From Antedon mediterranea (lineage: Eukaryota; Echinodermata; Crinoidea; Comatulida; Antedonidae), in the NCBI RefSeq assembly GCF_964355755.1, contig NC_092680.1, positions 6,983,001-7,047,000 on the forward strand: a DNA stretch of 64,000 nucleotides, read 5' to 3'. Shown here in pieces: positions 1 to 11,895 of this stretch. Made by a program: the position numbers and the translations under genes. A model generated the notes under the pieces. The model saw only the letters and a program-made list of their open reading frames with translations. It made no database searches and was not told the DNA's origin. Numbering within the stretch: position 1 is the first letter of the stretch; each line of letters opens with the position of its first letter.

Positions 1-26
1 CAAATAAAGTTTGATAGTGTGGACAG
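1..26. mobile_element. MITE right end (partial)
   Basis: The sequence at 9-26 is the right terminal inverted repeat (GTTTGATAGTGTGGACAG) of the MITE family that occurs complete at 17,000-17,150 and 63,433-63,571. The rest of this copy lies outside the window. Confidence 0.6.
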
Positions 27-943
27 AGCTGTAGAGTCAACAATGTACAGTACAGTAGTAGCATGAACTGTACGACGTTATAAATGTACTAGAGTACAGA
101 ATACTATTATATCAAATTACGTATTATATCAAATTACGATGATAACATTTATCATGAACCAAAGATCATTTAATTAAAATTAATTAAGATGCATGATAAA
201 GTTGATTAATCCTTCCCTTCATTAGTTGATTCAGAAATACATGATGACGAGATAAAGACTTTGGTTTCTTTTTAAATAATTCCCCGATCATTCATCGCTG
301 TCGCGGACAGTAAACAAGTTATTATTAGATCCAATAATGTATACATATAGTACATTCTGTCGATTAATCAATTAATTAGGACACATTACAAACAATACAT
401 TATTATGGGATGGCCATTATTTGTAGTTTCATTTCTTTCCTTTTTGTGTTGTAATAGAAAAAAACTTATTTTTACATAAACTGTAATCAATATACTGTAC
501 AGTAATTGCATTTATAAAAATATTAGAAGATCTATTTTTTTTACTCCAATAATTACAAATCTTTTATCAACTACAAGAATTAAAGTTTGTCAGAAGCTAT
601 ATCTTTATTTAATTTATGTTTTTTGCTTGAATCTTGAAGATTTCATTGATCCGTCAGTATTTATTAAGTTTCATTTTATCACAGTTTGTCAATCATGTAT
701 TTTTTTCTATTATTGTACGAAGTTCTTTGTCTCCTATCGGTGAGAATAGGCCAATGTTGGGTTATCCAGGTAAGATTAGCACGAAATAGATTTAAAGACA
801 CTTTTTGGAGAGGCCTTGATGCTACAAATGCTAATCATTGTGAGTAGCATTTGTTTTATTTATTCATACTAAAAATACTGAAAAATCTATAGGCTACTGA
901 AGATTAAGAAAAGGTATTATTTGCTTTGTAATTTCATACTTAC

Positions 944-1072
944 AATTTAACCATACAGAATCTGATTGTTTAGTAACAAGTTCTGGGTACAACTCTGCAT
1001 TGCCCAAAGATCTAGTCAAGACTGACTCTCTTTCATTGAAGTCGGCAACTGTACCGGCATACAAGCTTCCAT
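944..1072 (-). CDS. Semaphorin, coding exon 4 (sema domain)
   Basis: This 129-bp exon is the last one of the semaphorin gene visible before the left edge. It is bounded by an AG acceptor (plus-strand CT at 1,073-1,074) and a GTAAGT donor just below 944. Spliced to exon 3 in phase 1 it reads DGSLYAGTVADF and ends in SDSVWLN. This matches the conserved sema-domain stretch (consensus near DG.LY.GTVADF...dskWLN), which forms blades of the seven-bladed propeller that binds plexin outside the cell. The exon ends one base into a codon, so the next exon, left of the window, must start in phase 1. I see the exon and its phase directly. The family call rests on remembered consensus motifs, and the semaphorin class is not decided. 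Confidence 0.85.
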
Positions 1073-3587
1073 CTGAAATAATTTATAAATAAGGTATTAT
1101 TATATGTATACACAAATTATAGTACAGGTAAATGCATCAGTGCCGTTTCAACGAGAAAGTCGTGCGGTGGTCACAAGAAAAGGGAACAATCTCTCTGCAG
1201 GCTATAGGGTTGTTAAATGCCTCTATGAAAAAGTGGTCAGGTTGAAACATTCAACTATATTGGTGGCTACAGCCCTGTGCATAATATTTATTAAATTTTT
1301 TAAAGATTGTAAAAATTGTACTGTATTTGAATTCGAATTTGAATCGTGCGTGTCCAGGAATAAACATGAGATGATCTTGGTCTATAAATAAAGTTGAATC
1401 GTATTATAATTGGGTATCAGAAATACTGTATATATAACAGGTATATATCCTGAAAACACTAGGTTATATTATGTTTGAATGATTATTATAATATAGTGCA
1501 AAAGATATAAAAGTACAAAATTATCATATAAAGTCATTAATAGTATTATTAGGCTTCTGAAGATGTTGGACTATTCAAGGTGTATTACCATAGATACAAA
1601 TGAATTGAAACACTGTTGGCAAGGTAATGCCAAAATATCACACAATTTACATACAGCATTCATCTATATTATTATGATGAGAGACAATATGTCATTTTAT
1701 TGTAAATAGTCTAATTTGCAAGATTATGCAATGAATATAAATCGAGATATGTAGTGGAATTTGTCACTTTAATAAATATTCCATTTCACTGATGCATCCT
1801 TCAAAATACCTTTGTCCATCATGAACAAAACATTAACATTTAAATGCAATGTGCATAAATTATACGACTACCATTTTCCATTTTAAATTTTTAAGTATTT
1901 TATTGTTAAATTTTAATATCAACTTGGGCGTCATTTGAACATATTTCAACAGAATTTGCGCAATATAAATGCATAAATTATAATTATTTCTAACTAATCA
2001 TTATTTTGGCAAATGGTCACAAGCGGGCAAGCTGTTTGTCTGGTTTTCGATTTAAAAATAAGCCTTTTAAGATTTAGCTGGAACCAAGAATATTGATCTA
2101 CAGTATGTAGAATATATATATAATTATGTCACATTATTACTAGGAACCGTGCAAAAATGGAGAAGATAATCATTATTACATGCGCAAGAACATGTTAGTT
2201 AATACGGCCATATAATATTTCCATCTGAAATGAATCTCTTAAACAAGCCCCTTTCTGTAATGGATGTGATAGCTGAAATGCATGTAATACCTATTGATTT
2301 TAAGCGAGTGTAGAAAGAAATAAATTAGATTTAGCAGCTAAGTTATAGTGGTTTTTAGACAAAGACTCATAAATTTAGTCGATGACAATTATTTAAGTAA
2401 AAACAGAATGTACTGCATTGGTGTTAAAAATGGTCCAATGAGAATTTTCATGCACCAAATAATTTATTATCATAAAAATGAAAAATTACACCAATTTCAT
2501 GACTGTATTACTACATATTATGGTATATTTAAATATTATAATTATTATTAAGTATTTTATTTTATCTTTAGTCCATCTTGCTAATTAATAGGATACTCAT
2601 CATATCTTCATTTAATAAATATTATTTGAGTTTGATATATATATATTGTAATTGATCTTTACTTAACATTTTGGATTCCTCACTATCTTTACACTGAGTA
2701 TTTATAATAATAGAGTTTTCTATCTACTGTACAGGTATTTATATTCATGCTTACAACTATGGATTCCTCATATCTTTACACCTTTACTGTAAGATATTTC
2801 TATCACTTCTTTCATTATGTCAATGATGTGTACATGAAAGTATCAATCAATGACTCATATAGAGTGTGTAGAGCTGTCCCTATAGTCTTGACATTTGATA
2901 ACAAGAAATCAATATAATTGTGGACACTCTCATTCACAAAATCTCAACACAAACATTTACGAGGATTTTCCAACATTTTCATTAAGTGCTTGATAAATTA
3001 ACCTAATAAACAGTCGATGAATTACTAGTGAGAAAAATGTGGAATTAATTTCACTTCAATGTTAAAATACTGCACCTGTATTTTAATTGCATCAATAACA
3101 GCTAGACAAATTAAAATTTCTCATAAATATTCACAATCGATAATGTAGTGTTCCTAGGCTGGTAGCGTTCCCTAGTAACCAACAACAAATGGGAAACTGT
3201 TCGCACTGCGAACCAGACTATCCGGGGTTGATTTCATGGTGAATGAATTCCACATCACTCACTCGGTTATTTAGCAGACACGTTCATTTTTACATGTACA
3301 CCATTGACATTTGACAGCAGTTCAACATTTGTGAATTCTATATAACCCTGGGTAAGACACTGTACTCCCCCAGGTCCTGGTTACTGTACCCCAGGTATGA
3401 TCTTGAGTAGTGTATGACCTATGTGTCAATTACAGGCCTTCTGTATAATTGTTTTGTTTCATCAATCTTGTATACTCCTAGCAAATCATGCAGTAGTACA
3501 AAATGATATGACTGATAAAGATATTATACAACATATAGTTAACATAACTAGAAACATATATATATATATTAATCAATATAAACTTAC
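1073..3587 (-). other. Semaphorin intron 3
   Basis: This is about 2.5 kb of AT-rich sequence between exons 3 and 4 with GT-AG borders. It contains short open frames with no recognisable domain, the longest at 1,104-1,391 on the plus strand. It has many TACTGTA/TACAGTA-type words and no repeat that I can name. Confidence 0.75.
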
Positions 3588-3699
3588 CTGCAAACAAAGC
3601 AGTATTTTTCTGATCTTTATTAAAAGGACACTTTAACAATCCGTCTGAAACATTAGATTCTTTTCTTTCCCATTGACTTTCTATATTTGACATATCAAC
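3588..3699 (-). CDS. Semaphorin, coding exon 3 (sema domain)
   Basis: This 112-bp exon lies between a TAG acceptor (plus-strand CT at 3,700-3,701) and a GTAAGT donor next to 3,588. It starts in phase 0, as exon 2 requires, and encodes 37 residues plus one base. The translation starts VDMSNIESQW and ends LLKCPFNKDQKNTALFA. The CPF cysteine-proline motif followed by N(T)A-F-ADG is typical of the sema domain just before the DG.LY.GTVADF stretch, which is what exon 4 supplies. The two exons splice to give a GAT codon (Asp) across the junction. The match of phase and of domain order supports the call strongly although the exon is short. Confidence 0.85.
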
Positions 3700-4824
3700 C
3701 TATAAAAGTAAATAAAACTATTTTCACCTGTTTCGTGCAAATAAATCGTTTAGTACAATCGTTTTGTAAAATTCAATGCTACTGCAGTATAAATGTAAAA
3801 GGTGAGACTTATTACTGAATTAGACAAATGGGTCTATTGGTTTCTATTTTGATTGTTACCCAGACAAACGCCTCAATAAGGTAATAATGTCAAGTACAGT
3901 ACTACTGTAGTATGTTTGAATTTTGACAGCGAAGATGTATTACCAGTAGTGGAAAGGTCGCCTTAGTAGCTAGTCTATCTTACAGATGGCTTAATAATTA
4001 TGTACCATTTAGCCTTTGTTTCCACAGTAGTACATAGAAATGCATTGATGTGCTACAGTAAGTATGTGTATAAAATAATAGTGTGGAGTATATAGACCAT
4101 AATGATGTGTTTATAATAAATTCCATTGCTGGTTTTAACAAACGCCTACAGAACTGTACACCCTCAAACTTTGGGGGAAGGGGGAGGGGAAACAGCCATT
4201 GTGTGGTTTTTATCACTGCTCATAAAACGCTTAATTTATTTAAAACAGTAAGTAATTTCCACACATCTTTATGTAATTAAAAAAATTAAAAACACTGTTT
4301 TAAAATTTGTAATTCATTAAATAAACACTAGGTCTATTGATATGCAACAAGTGACTGGCTTAATACTTGGCCCTGCCATATTCCATAATAAGGAGGTATA
4401 ATAGGTCAAACATATGGTACGAGTTATATTTATGCTAGTCTATAAATGCTCAAGAATAGGTTCAATAAAACAAAAACAGGTGTACTGTTGATGGAGGGTT
4501 TATAAAACCAACATCAAGGAAATTGGAAGGTACACCTAATATGAATCAAGATTAAGAAAATTTAAACACCCTTGAAAAAAATATAAAGCAATTATGTGCA
4601 AATGTTTATGCAATTTAAACAACATAAATAATGATTTGGATCAAGGACAATCAATTAATTCATTACTGTAAAGTACTGTTTGTTGTTGCTGAGATATGCA
4701 AATAATTGTCATGACATCACAACAACGCATATATCACTGAGTAGTACTGTATGCTTCTAACAAAGGCTTTGTATTATCAGTGGGTGTGTTCCTCCTGCAT
4801 ACAGTAATCAGCATTATAGATTAA

Positions 4825-4836
4825 GGGGGGGGGGGG
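4825..4836. repeat. Homopolymer G tract
   Basis: Twelve consecutive G residues interrupt AT-rich intronic sequence. This is simple sequence that is length-unstable and prone to sequencing error. Confidence 0.9.
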
Positions 4837-5035
4837 CTAAATATTTCATAAACGATAAAAACTATCCGTCGGGTTACAGAAAAAATAGTCAAAAGACATG
4901 GCTGTTTGGATAAAACCTGTTTAGCCCCGACATAACTCCGCGTCTGATAATCACACATGTAGGCCAAACCCTTAGTAAGTTAGTATAAAATAAATTTAAT
5001 TAATAAACAGCACTGTACAAACCGCTGTTTGTGCT

Positions 5036-5061
5036 CCCCCCCCCCCCCCCCCCAAAAAAAA
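5036..5061. repeat. Homopolymer C18 followed by A8
   Basis: A run of 18 C residues is followed directly by 8 A residues inside the semaphorin intron. This is simple sequence without a further assignable role. Confidence 0.9.
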
Positions 5062-8000
5062 TAAAAATCAGTGGGAGGATTTTGCTTTAAACGTCATCAT
5101 TACGCAAAACGTGACGTTCTCGGACGGATGTTTGATTTAACTAATCGAATGTTATTGTCTAGCATACACGTAGGCCTAAATAAGTAAATTGTTTATTTCT
5201 CTGGTTAAAAGCTTAAATTCTAAAATAACTAGATTTCATGGAATACTGTAACACTTATATTATGAATTATAGATGATTGACGTTCAAACATTACAATATG
5301 TTTTACACTTTATTTTTAGACTGCCACATGGGTTGAAATTTGTTCAGTTTCCGTTACCAAGAAAACGTATGATGGGTAATTTATTCACATCCTGTATCTC
5401 AATACAGTAGAAACAGACTCCATAATACTATTAATATTTAATAGTACTATACTACAGCATCACATGATAAGCTGCTGGCCCAAATGAATGTTAACTGTAC
5501 CCTTGATAAAATAACCCTGACCTACAGTATACCTATACAAGTACACCTGAACTACCTGGTAACTAAATACAATTAAATCTTGATAGATTATCAATAGTAG
5601 GTCTGTTTGCTTCTTAATGTCCATGAATAGGTTTAAGATGTAGTGACTGGTCATGATCACTGTGGCCTGTATGTCAATGACCAGTTTTGGCCAAAGGATA
5701 TTTCAGATATGAATCGGAAAATTGTATTGAATTCTCTAAAGTAGTAAATAAGAACCATTATGAAACTCGTTTAGTGTTTGTGTTCACGTATGATAAAATA
5801 TGGTGGCCTTCTATTTTAAATTGAATTATATTTTTTTTCCTAATTTAGATCTTTTTGTATTTTTCACAAATATTGGACAAGTTCAAGAAGCCAGAAGCAA
5901 TTAAATTTAATTGAACACAGAGCCTATGAATATTCATTAGGATATACCGAATATGAAATAGCAGGCTCATGAACATCATGATTAACAATGTTGGATGTTC
6001 ACACAATAAAACTGTTATCATGATCAACTCTGAATTTAATGACGATTGAGGTTTTTAAACAGAAAATGGACAATAGAAATGTTTGTGAATACAATTTAGA
6101 TTTTCATTTTTGACACGCAATTGTGGTTTTAACTGACACTTCTCCTTTCAGAATATGAAATTTAGTTACTGCATGTTTTATTCAAATGCTTTATTACAAA
6201 AACCAATTATGATTTCATTCTGCAAAAGAGAAATAAACAATTTTGGTGTTTTTAACAGTCTTACAATAACCAGTATTTTGTAAGTTAGTCATGTTTCTAA
6301 GAAATTGGAAGACATTTATTTACACAATTTATTTACTAAAGCCTGTTTCATTCTTGTAAAACAGTATGCAATTGTGGACATTTATTTTCACTTTAAACCA
6401 GTTACCAGAAGTTGGTCACGATTCTGAAGAATTTATTCACACTTTATACTTAAACTAATTATTTTCCCACATCATAAACAGGTTCATAGATACAGTACAA
6501 TATAGCAAAATAAATCATAAATAACATATTTTCACGCCGAGAATATGAACCCGTCTTGCGGAATACGAAACAAATTTGTAGTGAATATGTTTGTTTTTCA
6601 AAGGTATTGGTCAATTTTATTTGTATACTGTACCATAATACACATCTACTAAGTTTAATCAAAATGGAAAAAATAAAATTAAGAATATTACAAGTTACAA
6701 TTAATAATTCACAACAGTTAAATCTTTGTAGTATTTTAATTTCCAGTTAATTAATAGAATGACTAACACATCTTACGAAACAGGATGTGGGATCAAATAA
6801 GGACACAGTGAACCCTAAAACAGACAATCCATCACCAAAATGTGACCAAGCAGCACAGTAAACTAATCTGATTGCTGGCATGGTGCCTGTTGACGTAGTC
6901 GCTCCTTGTGGTATCAATTGTAGAACGTGATTGGTGCAAAGTTGCACCCATTACATGGATATCCAGGAAGTCAGCTGACATTCCCAATGGGAGCCTATTT
7001 ATTTCATTGAAACCACAAGGTGTGCTCATCGGTGTCCTGTTGCTAAAACCTAACACCAGGTCATTTGGTTACCATGGAAATGATGACATAAAATCATCAG
7101 AGAGTAGTTTTTTGAAATGGAACCTTATACAACACAATAATAATACACTACAGATGGGTTTTTATGGAGCTTTTTGTTATCATACTTGGAAAGCTCTGAC
7201 GATAAAAGTTTTTCTTTTGAGAATTGAATAACCGTTTTTCCAGTAAAATAATTATTTTATGAATATGTCTAAATTATGACACTGTATGAACTTCAGATTT
7301 AGCCAACTGTATGTTGAACTACAATTATGAAATAGTTGTTTATTTAGGTTATTACAGGTCATATTTACTCTCAAAATGAACTACTAACAGGACCCAACAT
7401 TCACCCTAGCAAACTAACAATTTGCTACAGTAGTACTTACACTGCAGATTTTTTGAATGATAATACAGTAGTACTGTATAAAGTACAACTGAAAATTAAT
7501 CAATGTCATATTATTATTGAAAAACAAAGGCAAATAAATCATAACTGATGGCTAGTCAAATTCAAGGTAAAATCCCTCTACTATATTCCTTCTACATAAT
7601 TCATTGATTTTCGCATTAATAATATCGTGCTGTAGTTTAGCGATAGCATACTGAATACCGAATAAATAAACATATATATTTTTAAACAAATTGTATCCAG
7701 TGTTTTTGAATATTTTAGAAATTATCAGGAAAACTGTATTTCTTACTGCAAGATTCCAGAAATATTATGACAAATTTTTTTTTTAAAGTTACTAATTACA
7801 GTACACTTACATTTTGAACAGTGCATTAGGTTGTTCAGATATAATTTATCAAGGAAAGGAGAAGGTACTGTAAAGGGTTAAATGTCCCCAAGGATTTAGA
7901 AATTTATGTGGTATTGTATCAATATTATAATGGATAAAAAACAATTAAATTATACTCTATATTTGTATTTATTTTTTTGGTGTTTTTTTTTGGGCAAGAA

Positions 8001-8070
8001 ATATCATAAAATGATGATACATTGATACCAATAAATCAAAATATAATAAAAAAAAACAATTCATCCTTAC

Positions 8071-8387
8071 CTGAAGATTAAGACAAGTTGGTTTTTGTGC
8101 ATAGGTTCCACAAATAAGTAACCTTCCGTTAACTTTATCTGGTGCTATCACTTTAATATAATTCTGGCAATCATCCTCACTTTTCCCTTTTATAAGACAC
8201 ATTGTTTTTGACCGAGAATCTGGTACCCATTCTAATTTTTTAGATGATGCTATATCTAGTTCATGATTTAAATTGAAAATGTACAGAGAGTTATTTGCCC
8301 CAATCAACATGGCTGGCCAATCAGGCAGTATTTGTATTTGAGTAATGTGTGTAAGATTAGTGTTTCTAACAGTACTGCTGGTTAAAT
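8071..8387 (-). CDS. Semaphorin, coding exon 2 (start of sema domain)
   Basis: This 317-bp exon has a CAG acceptor at its high end (plus-strand CT at 8,388-8,389) and a CAG/GTAAGG donor at its low end. It enters in phase 1 and leaves in phase 0 (2 bases plus 105 codons). The translation includes MLIGANNSLYIFNL, then W at the usual place, then KGKSEDDCQNYIKV and LLICGTYAQKPTC. The family consensus is the order GA.N.LY, W.p, C..KGK...DC.NyI.v, and CGTnAf.P.C, so this is the N-terminal part of a sema domain, with the expected cysteines. Semaphorins are secreted or membrane guidance ligands for plexins. The open frame continues past both splice sites into intron, which makes the apparent 171-codon frame misleading. 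Confidence 0.92.
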
Positions 8388-9290
8388 CTGAAAGACAAAA
8401 GATATTAAGAATAAATAATTGATGATCTTTTCCAATCAATATGAACTTGAATACAATGTCTTTAAACCCACTAAAGCTGACCATATCAGTATCACTTCTT
8501 TAACAAATAATTAAAAAGAACAAATGCTTGATAGTGCAAAACATTATATGGGGAAATGCGTGTGAATTATTTAAAAAAAAATGATAATTAAAAAAAACAA
8601 TACTGTACTAACTTAAAAATACTAATATCAAAAGTCCACAATTTAAAAATACTAATGTCAAAAGTCCACCATATGTTATCGTCAAAAGCACTAAAAATAA
8701 TATATAAGTATGTGTAAAATGTAATCATAAAGTTAAACAGGAAGGGTCAATATTTTGTATTCATTGTTCGTTAATCTATGCTTTAATTGTTTTGTATCTC
8801 TTGCCTCTCATTAGAATTCTCTACCTGGAAAGAAGAACTTATTAAACACATGTTTGTAACAATGTATTATGTAAAGTGATTAAAATACTTTTGCTGCTGT
8901 ACAAAGTGACAAGTACTCAACTGCCCTGTAGTGCACTTACAACATGTTGTTGATTTGATTAGAGTAGGTAACAAATTATAGAAAAACTCTTAAATTCTTG
9001 TATTAGAAACAATATATATCGAAAGTGAACTAAAATAAAACAAATTTATACAAAACAAATTTTAATTACCGTACAAATTAAAGGTTTGAAAGTAAAACAA
9101 AAACAATGAAATTAGTTTCAACTACAGTAATTGCATTTTAAATCCACTTTCTACTACTGTAGAGTATAGTAGTTAGAAATAAATAATGAAAATTAATACT
9201 GTATAATTTTATGGAATTTAGTCTGTACTCATTGGAAGAAATGAACATATAGATTGATACTTCATTATTAAATGTCCAAAATCATGAAAA

Positions 9291-9770
9291 TAGTGGCCTA
9301 GCTGAAACAGTGGCTTAGCTGATCTTAAAGCCTACTTGCCTGACCCCCACCTCCTCCACAAAAACCCCAAATAGTGGCCTAACTGAAACAGTGGCTTACA
9401 GTAGCTGATCTTAAAGCCTACTTGCCTGATCCCAACCTCCTCCACAAAAACCCCAAATAATGGCCTAAATCAAACAGTGGCTTAGCTGATCTTAATACCG
9501 GGATGGTGTCCGGCGGGGGATAGTTTTACCTTAGTTAAGCATAGTTAAGCTTAGTTACATTTTTTTTTCACATTATTGATTGTCTCCATCCCCGAAACCT
9601 CGACTAAGAAATACCAGAATGGTGTCCGGCGGGGGATAGTTTATTACCATTAGTTAAGGTCTAATGTAAAGCACCTAGAGGGGTCAGTGATCCATTAGGC
9701 GCGATATAAATACTGTTTATTATTATTATTACTTGCCTGACCCCCACCTCCTCCACAAAACCCCAAACAA
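9291..9770. repeat. 81-bp tandem repeat, about 3 copies
   Basis: The phrase GTGGCCTA...CAGTGGCTTA...CCTCCTCCAC recurs from about 9,292, 9,374 and 9,460. Unit length is about 81 bp, and 86 bp where a 6-bp insertion is present. The third copy is split by the insertion at 9,495-9,730 and resumes with CTTGCCTGACCCCCACC. Confidence 0.8.
9495..9730 (+). mobile_element. Short retroelement with a CR1/L2-type 3' tail
   Basis: This segment interrupts a tandem repeat copy. It contains the phrase ATGGTGTCCGGCGGGGGATA twice and ends with GTAAAGCACCTAGAGG, then GCGCGATATAAATACTG and (TTA)n. A tail of the form AAGCRCCT.GAG...GGCGC.ATATAAAT plus TTA repeats is typical of CR1/L2-group LINEs and the SINEs that use them. 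No coding part is present, so it is a SINE or a heavily 5'-truncated LINE. Confidence 0.6.
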
Positions 9771-11526
9771 TCCACCACACACACTCTTAAGTTTAGACAA
9801 TTCCACTGGCTATAATACCATATAGGAATTGCAGTAGTACTAATTACTTCATGCCATCACGATCAAATAAAAAAGAGGTACATGTATTTCCTTAAAAGGG
9901 CCCCTATAGGTTATTTACACACTAGTATAGCAGGATTAATGATTGTTAGTTCAATTCTCTGTTTGCTGATTTAGCCACCAGTTGATATAATTTGGTACCA
10001 TTGTTTACCCCTTAACGGGTTTTATAACAATGGCCCTAATTTGAATAAGAATGAACGCTTCCAATTGTTGTAAATATTTGTAAAACTAGTGTAACACACG
10101 ATCGCACCGGTACCAGTGCATGACAGCGAAAAAAACCAATGAATGGAGAAAAAAATTATGAAAATTTATAGGGTTGGAATACAACCTACAGTACACTTGC
10201 GATTATATTATTGCTATACATAAACCCAAGCCATTAATATTGTATATTGATAGATATGACTTAATAATCCTATATTAATATGATGCAAACTTTCATTTCC
10301 TGAGCTTAAGGCCTGCTTATAATTCTATATTAATATGCTATATACAGTACTAAGACGATAACCAACGATGATCAATTGAAAATAAAGAGATTTCATTCTA
10401 AGAACTACAGTATAACCATTTTACTGTCATTCTATGAAAATTATATATTATACAGTACAATCAAATGATATCATGATGAATAAGAACAATAAATGTATAC
10501 TTTTTATATCTACAGTATTTGTATCATTGTCCGTTATCGTGTAAACTGGTCTTTATTCTGCAATTATCTTTTTAAATTCCATTACAGGATAGTATACTGT
10601 GTACTCAAATTAAACACTACATTTTTAAATTATCAATTTTTACTATGTTTATTGTTACTATCCAACTTCTTTCTATTAAATAAAAAGACTTTTAGTTAAA
10701 TGTTCCAATTGTAAATTATTGTATATTTGACGTTTCTTTTTTCTATACATTTATAATTATTTATTTTATAACGTCATAATAAATAGAATTAGAAATTTGA
10801 TTGTTTTGTGGTTTTTTTGATGACAAGCTTCTTTGAACCAATATCTAATGCGTCATATCATACATTATTGACACTGTATATGGTCTTATAGGTTTAAAAA
10901 ATACTATTTAGCAGGCATTGATATGCAAATTACAAACTCAGAAACTAAGTCAATAAACCTTTTTTTCCAATTTGAATATAAAGGGAACAATAATGAAGGC
11001 CAGAGTTAAACAAGTTTGTCATTTAAGGAAAGTTAACGTTCAAAATAATGATTGGGAATATCCATCAACTGTCAACTAATAAAAAATATATATTATTGTA
11101 TAAGGTTTGATGAACTCAAAAGAATAAACAAAATTGTAAAAAACATCTGACAGATAAAATGTTAAAGTATCCTTATTATATTACTGTAGTAAGCCAACAT
11201 TAAAGCTACAGTACGTTTACACCATCTTTCCTCTAGTTATCAGTTAAATGGCGGTCAGTCAGAGTTACATTGAGGTTTTTTCTGTGTTCAAACACAAACA
11301 TTAACACTGGTTAAACATCCAATATCCCCCGAGAAGAAGCGCACGTTTAATGCTAAAGTACATTTTAAAAACAATCAAAATTAAAGTTTTCAGGTACTTT
11401 TAAATCAAAGTTATATTCCTGGTTAACTGGTTAATAGAGCATGGGATTTAACTTTATAGATAGAATTTGGATCAGCTTAAGCAAACAACTCAAGTACATG
11501 TAAACACAGCTAATACTATATGTGAC

Positions 11527-11561
11527 CATAGAGATATTATGTTCAGTATAATATCTCTATG
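11527..11561. repeat. Perfect 14-bp hairpin
   Basis: The arms CATAGAGATATTAT and ATAATATCTCTATG are exact reverse complements separated by 7 nt (GTTCAGT). The hairpin sits in intron 1 close to exon 1. No function can be inferred. Confidence 0.8.
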
Positions 11562-11705
11562 ATGTGACAAACTAAAGATTTACGAACTAGGACGGGAAGT
11601 CACAAAAGAAAAACAAAAACCTGGAAAAAACATGACAGACAAAATATTATTGTATTAAAGTATTAAATTGTATTAAATTTAAAACCTCCAAGATACTGTA
11701 CTTAC

Positions 11706-11865
11706 TTTTAAAATATTTTTTACCAAATCCTGATGCTGACGGCGTTTGGTCTTTCATTGTCATGGAAGATACAACATTCAAACAATTTGACATAATTATC
11801 CAAAGTGTTGATAATATTAATAACCGCATGGAAAAAATACTTGATATCCTTTCTATCGTATCCAT
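11706..11865 (-). CDS. Semaphorin, coding exon 1 (start codon and signal peptide)
   Basis: The start ATG is at 11,865 and the exon gives 53 codons plus one base before a GTAAGT donor just below 11,706. The protein begins MDTIERISSIFSMRLLI. Residues about 11-35 form a hydrophobic segment (LLILSTLWII) that fits a signal peptide, as expected for a secreted or type I membrane semaphorin. The exon begins upstream at 11,893, after a long pyrimidine tract and TAG (plus-strand CT at 11,894-11,895), so a separate 5' untranslated exon must lie further right. The phase-1 end joins exon 2 to read YFK-N-LTSSTV. A frame continuing upstream of the ATG lacks another ATG. The start is well supported by the splice signals and the signal peptide but has no direct homology evidence. 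Confidence 0.8.
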
Positions 11866-11895
11866 GTTGAAACAATGATTCAAAAAGTTTAACCT

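Larger units (their letters stand above)
3700..8070 (-). other. Semaphorin intron 2
   Basis: This is about 4.4 kb of AT-rich intron. It includes a G12 tract at 4,825-4,836 and a C18A8 tract at 5,036-5,061. A stretch of higher GC at about 6,770-7,080 has overlapping open frames on both strands, but I recognise no product. No transposon was identified. Confidence 0.7.
8388..11705 (-). other. Semaphorin intron 1
   Basis: This is a 3.3-kb AT-rich intron between exons 1 and 2. It carries a short duplicated phrase at 8,610-8,670 (the TCAAAAGTCCAC word twice), a three-copy 81-bp tandem repeat, a small retroelement-like insertion, and a 14-bp perfect hairpin at 11,527-11,561. Confidence 0.7.

Noticed and set aside
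6747-7231. A GC-richer stretch with open frames on both strands inside semaphorin intron 2
   Set aside because: Overlapping frames without any recognisable motif or splice pattern that fits the semaphorin.
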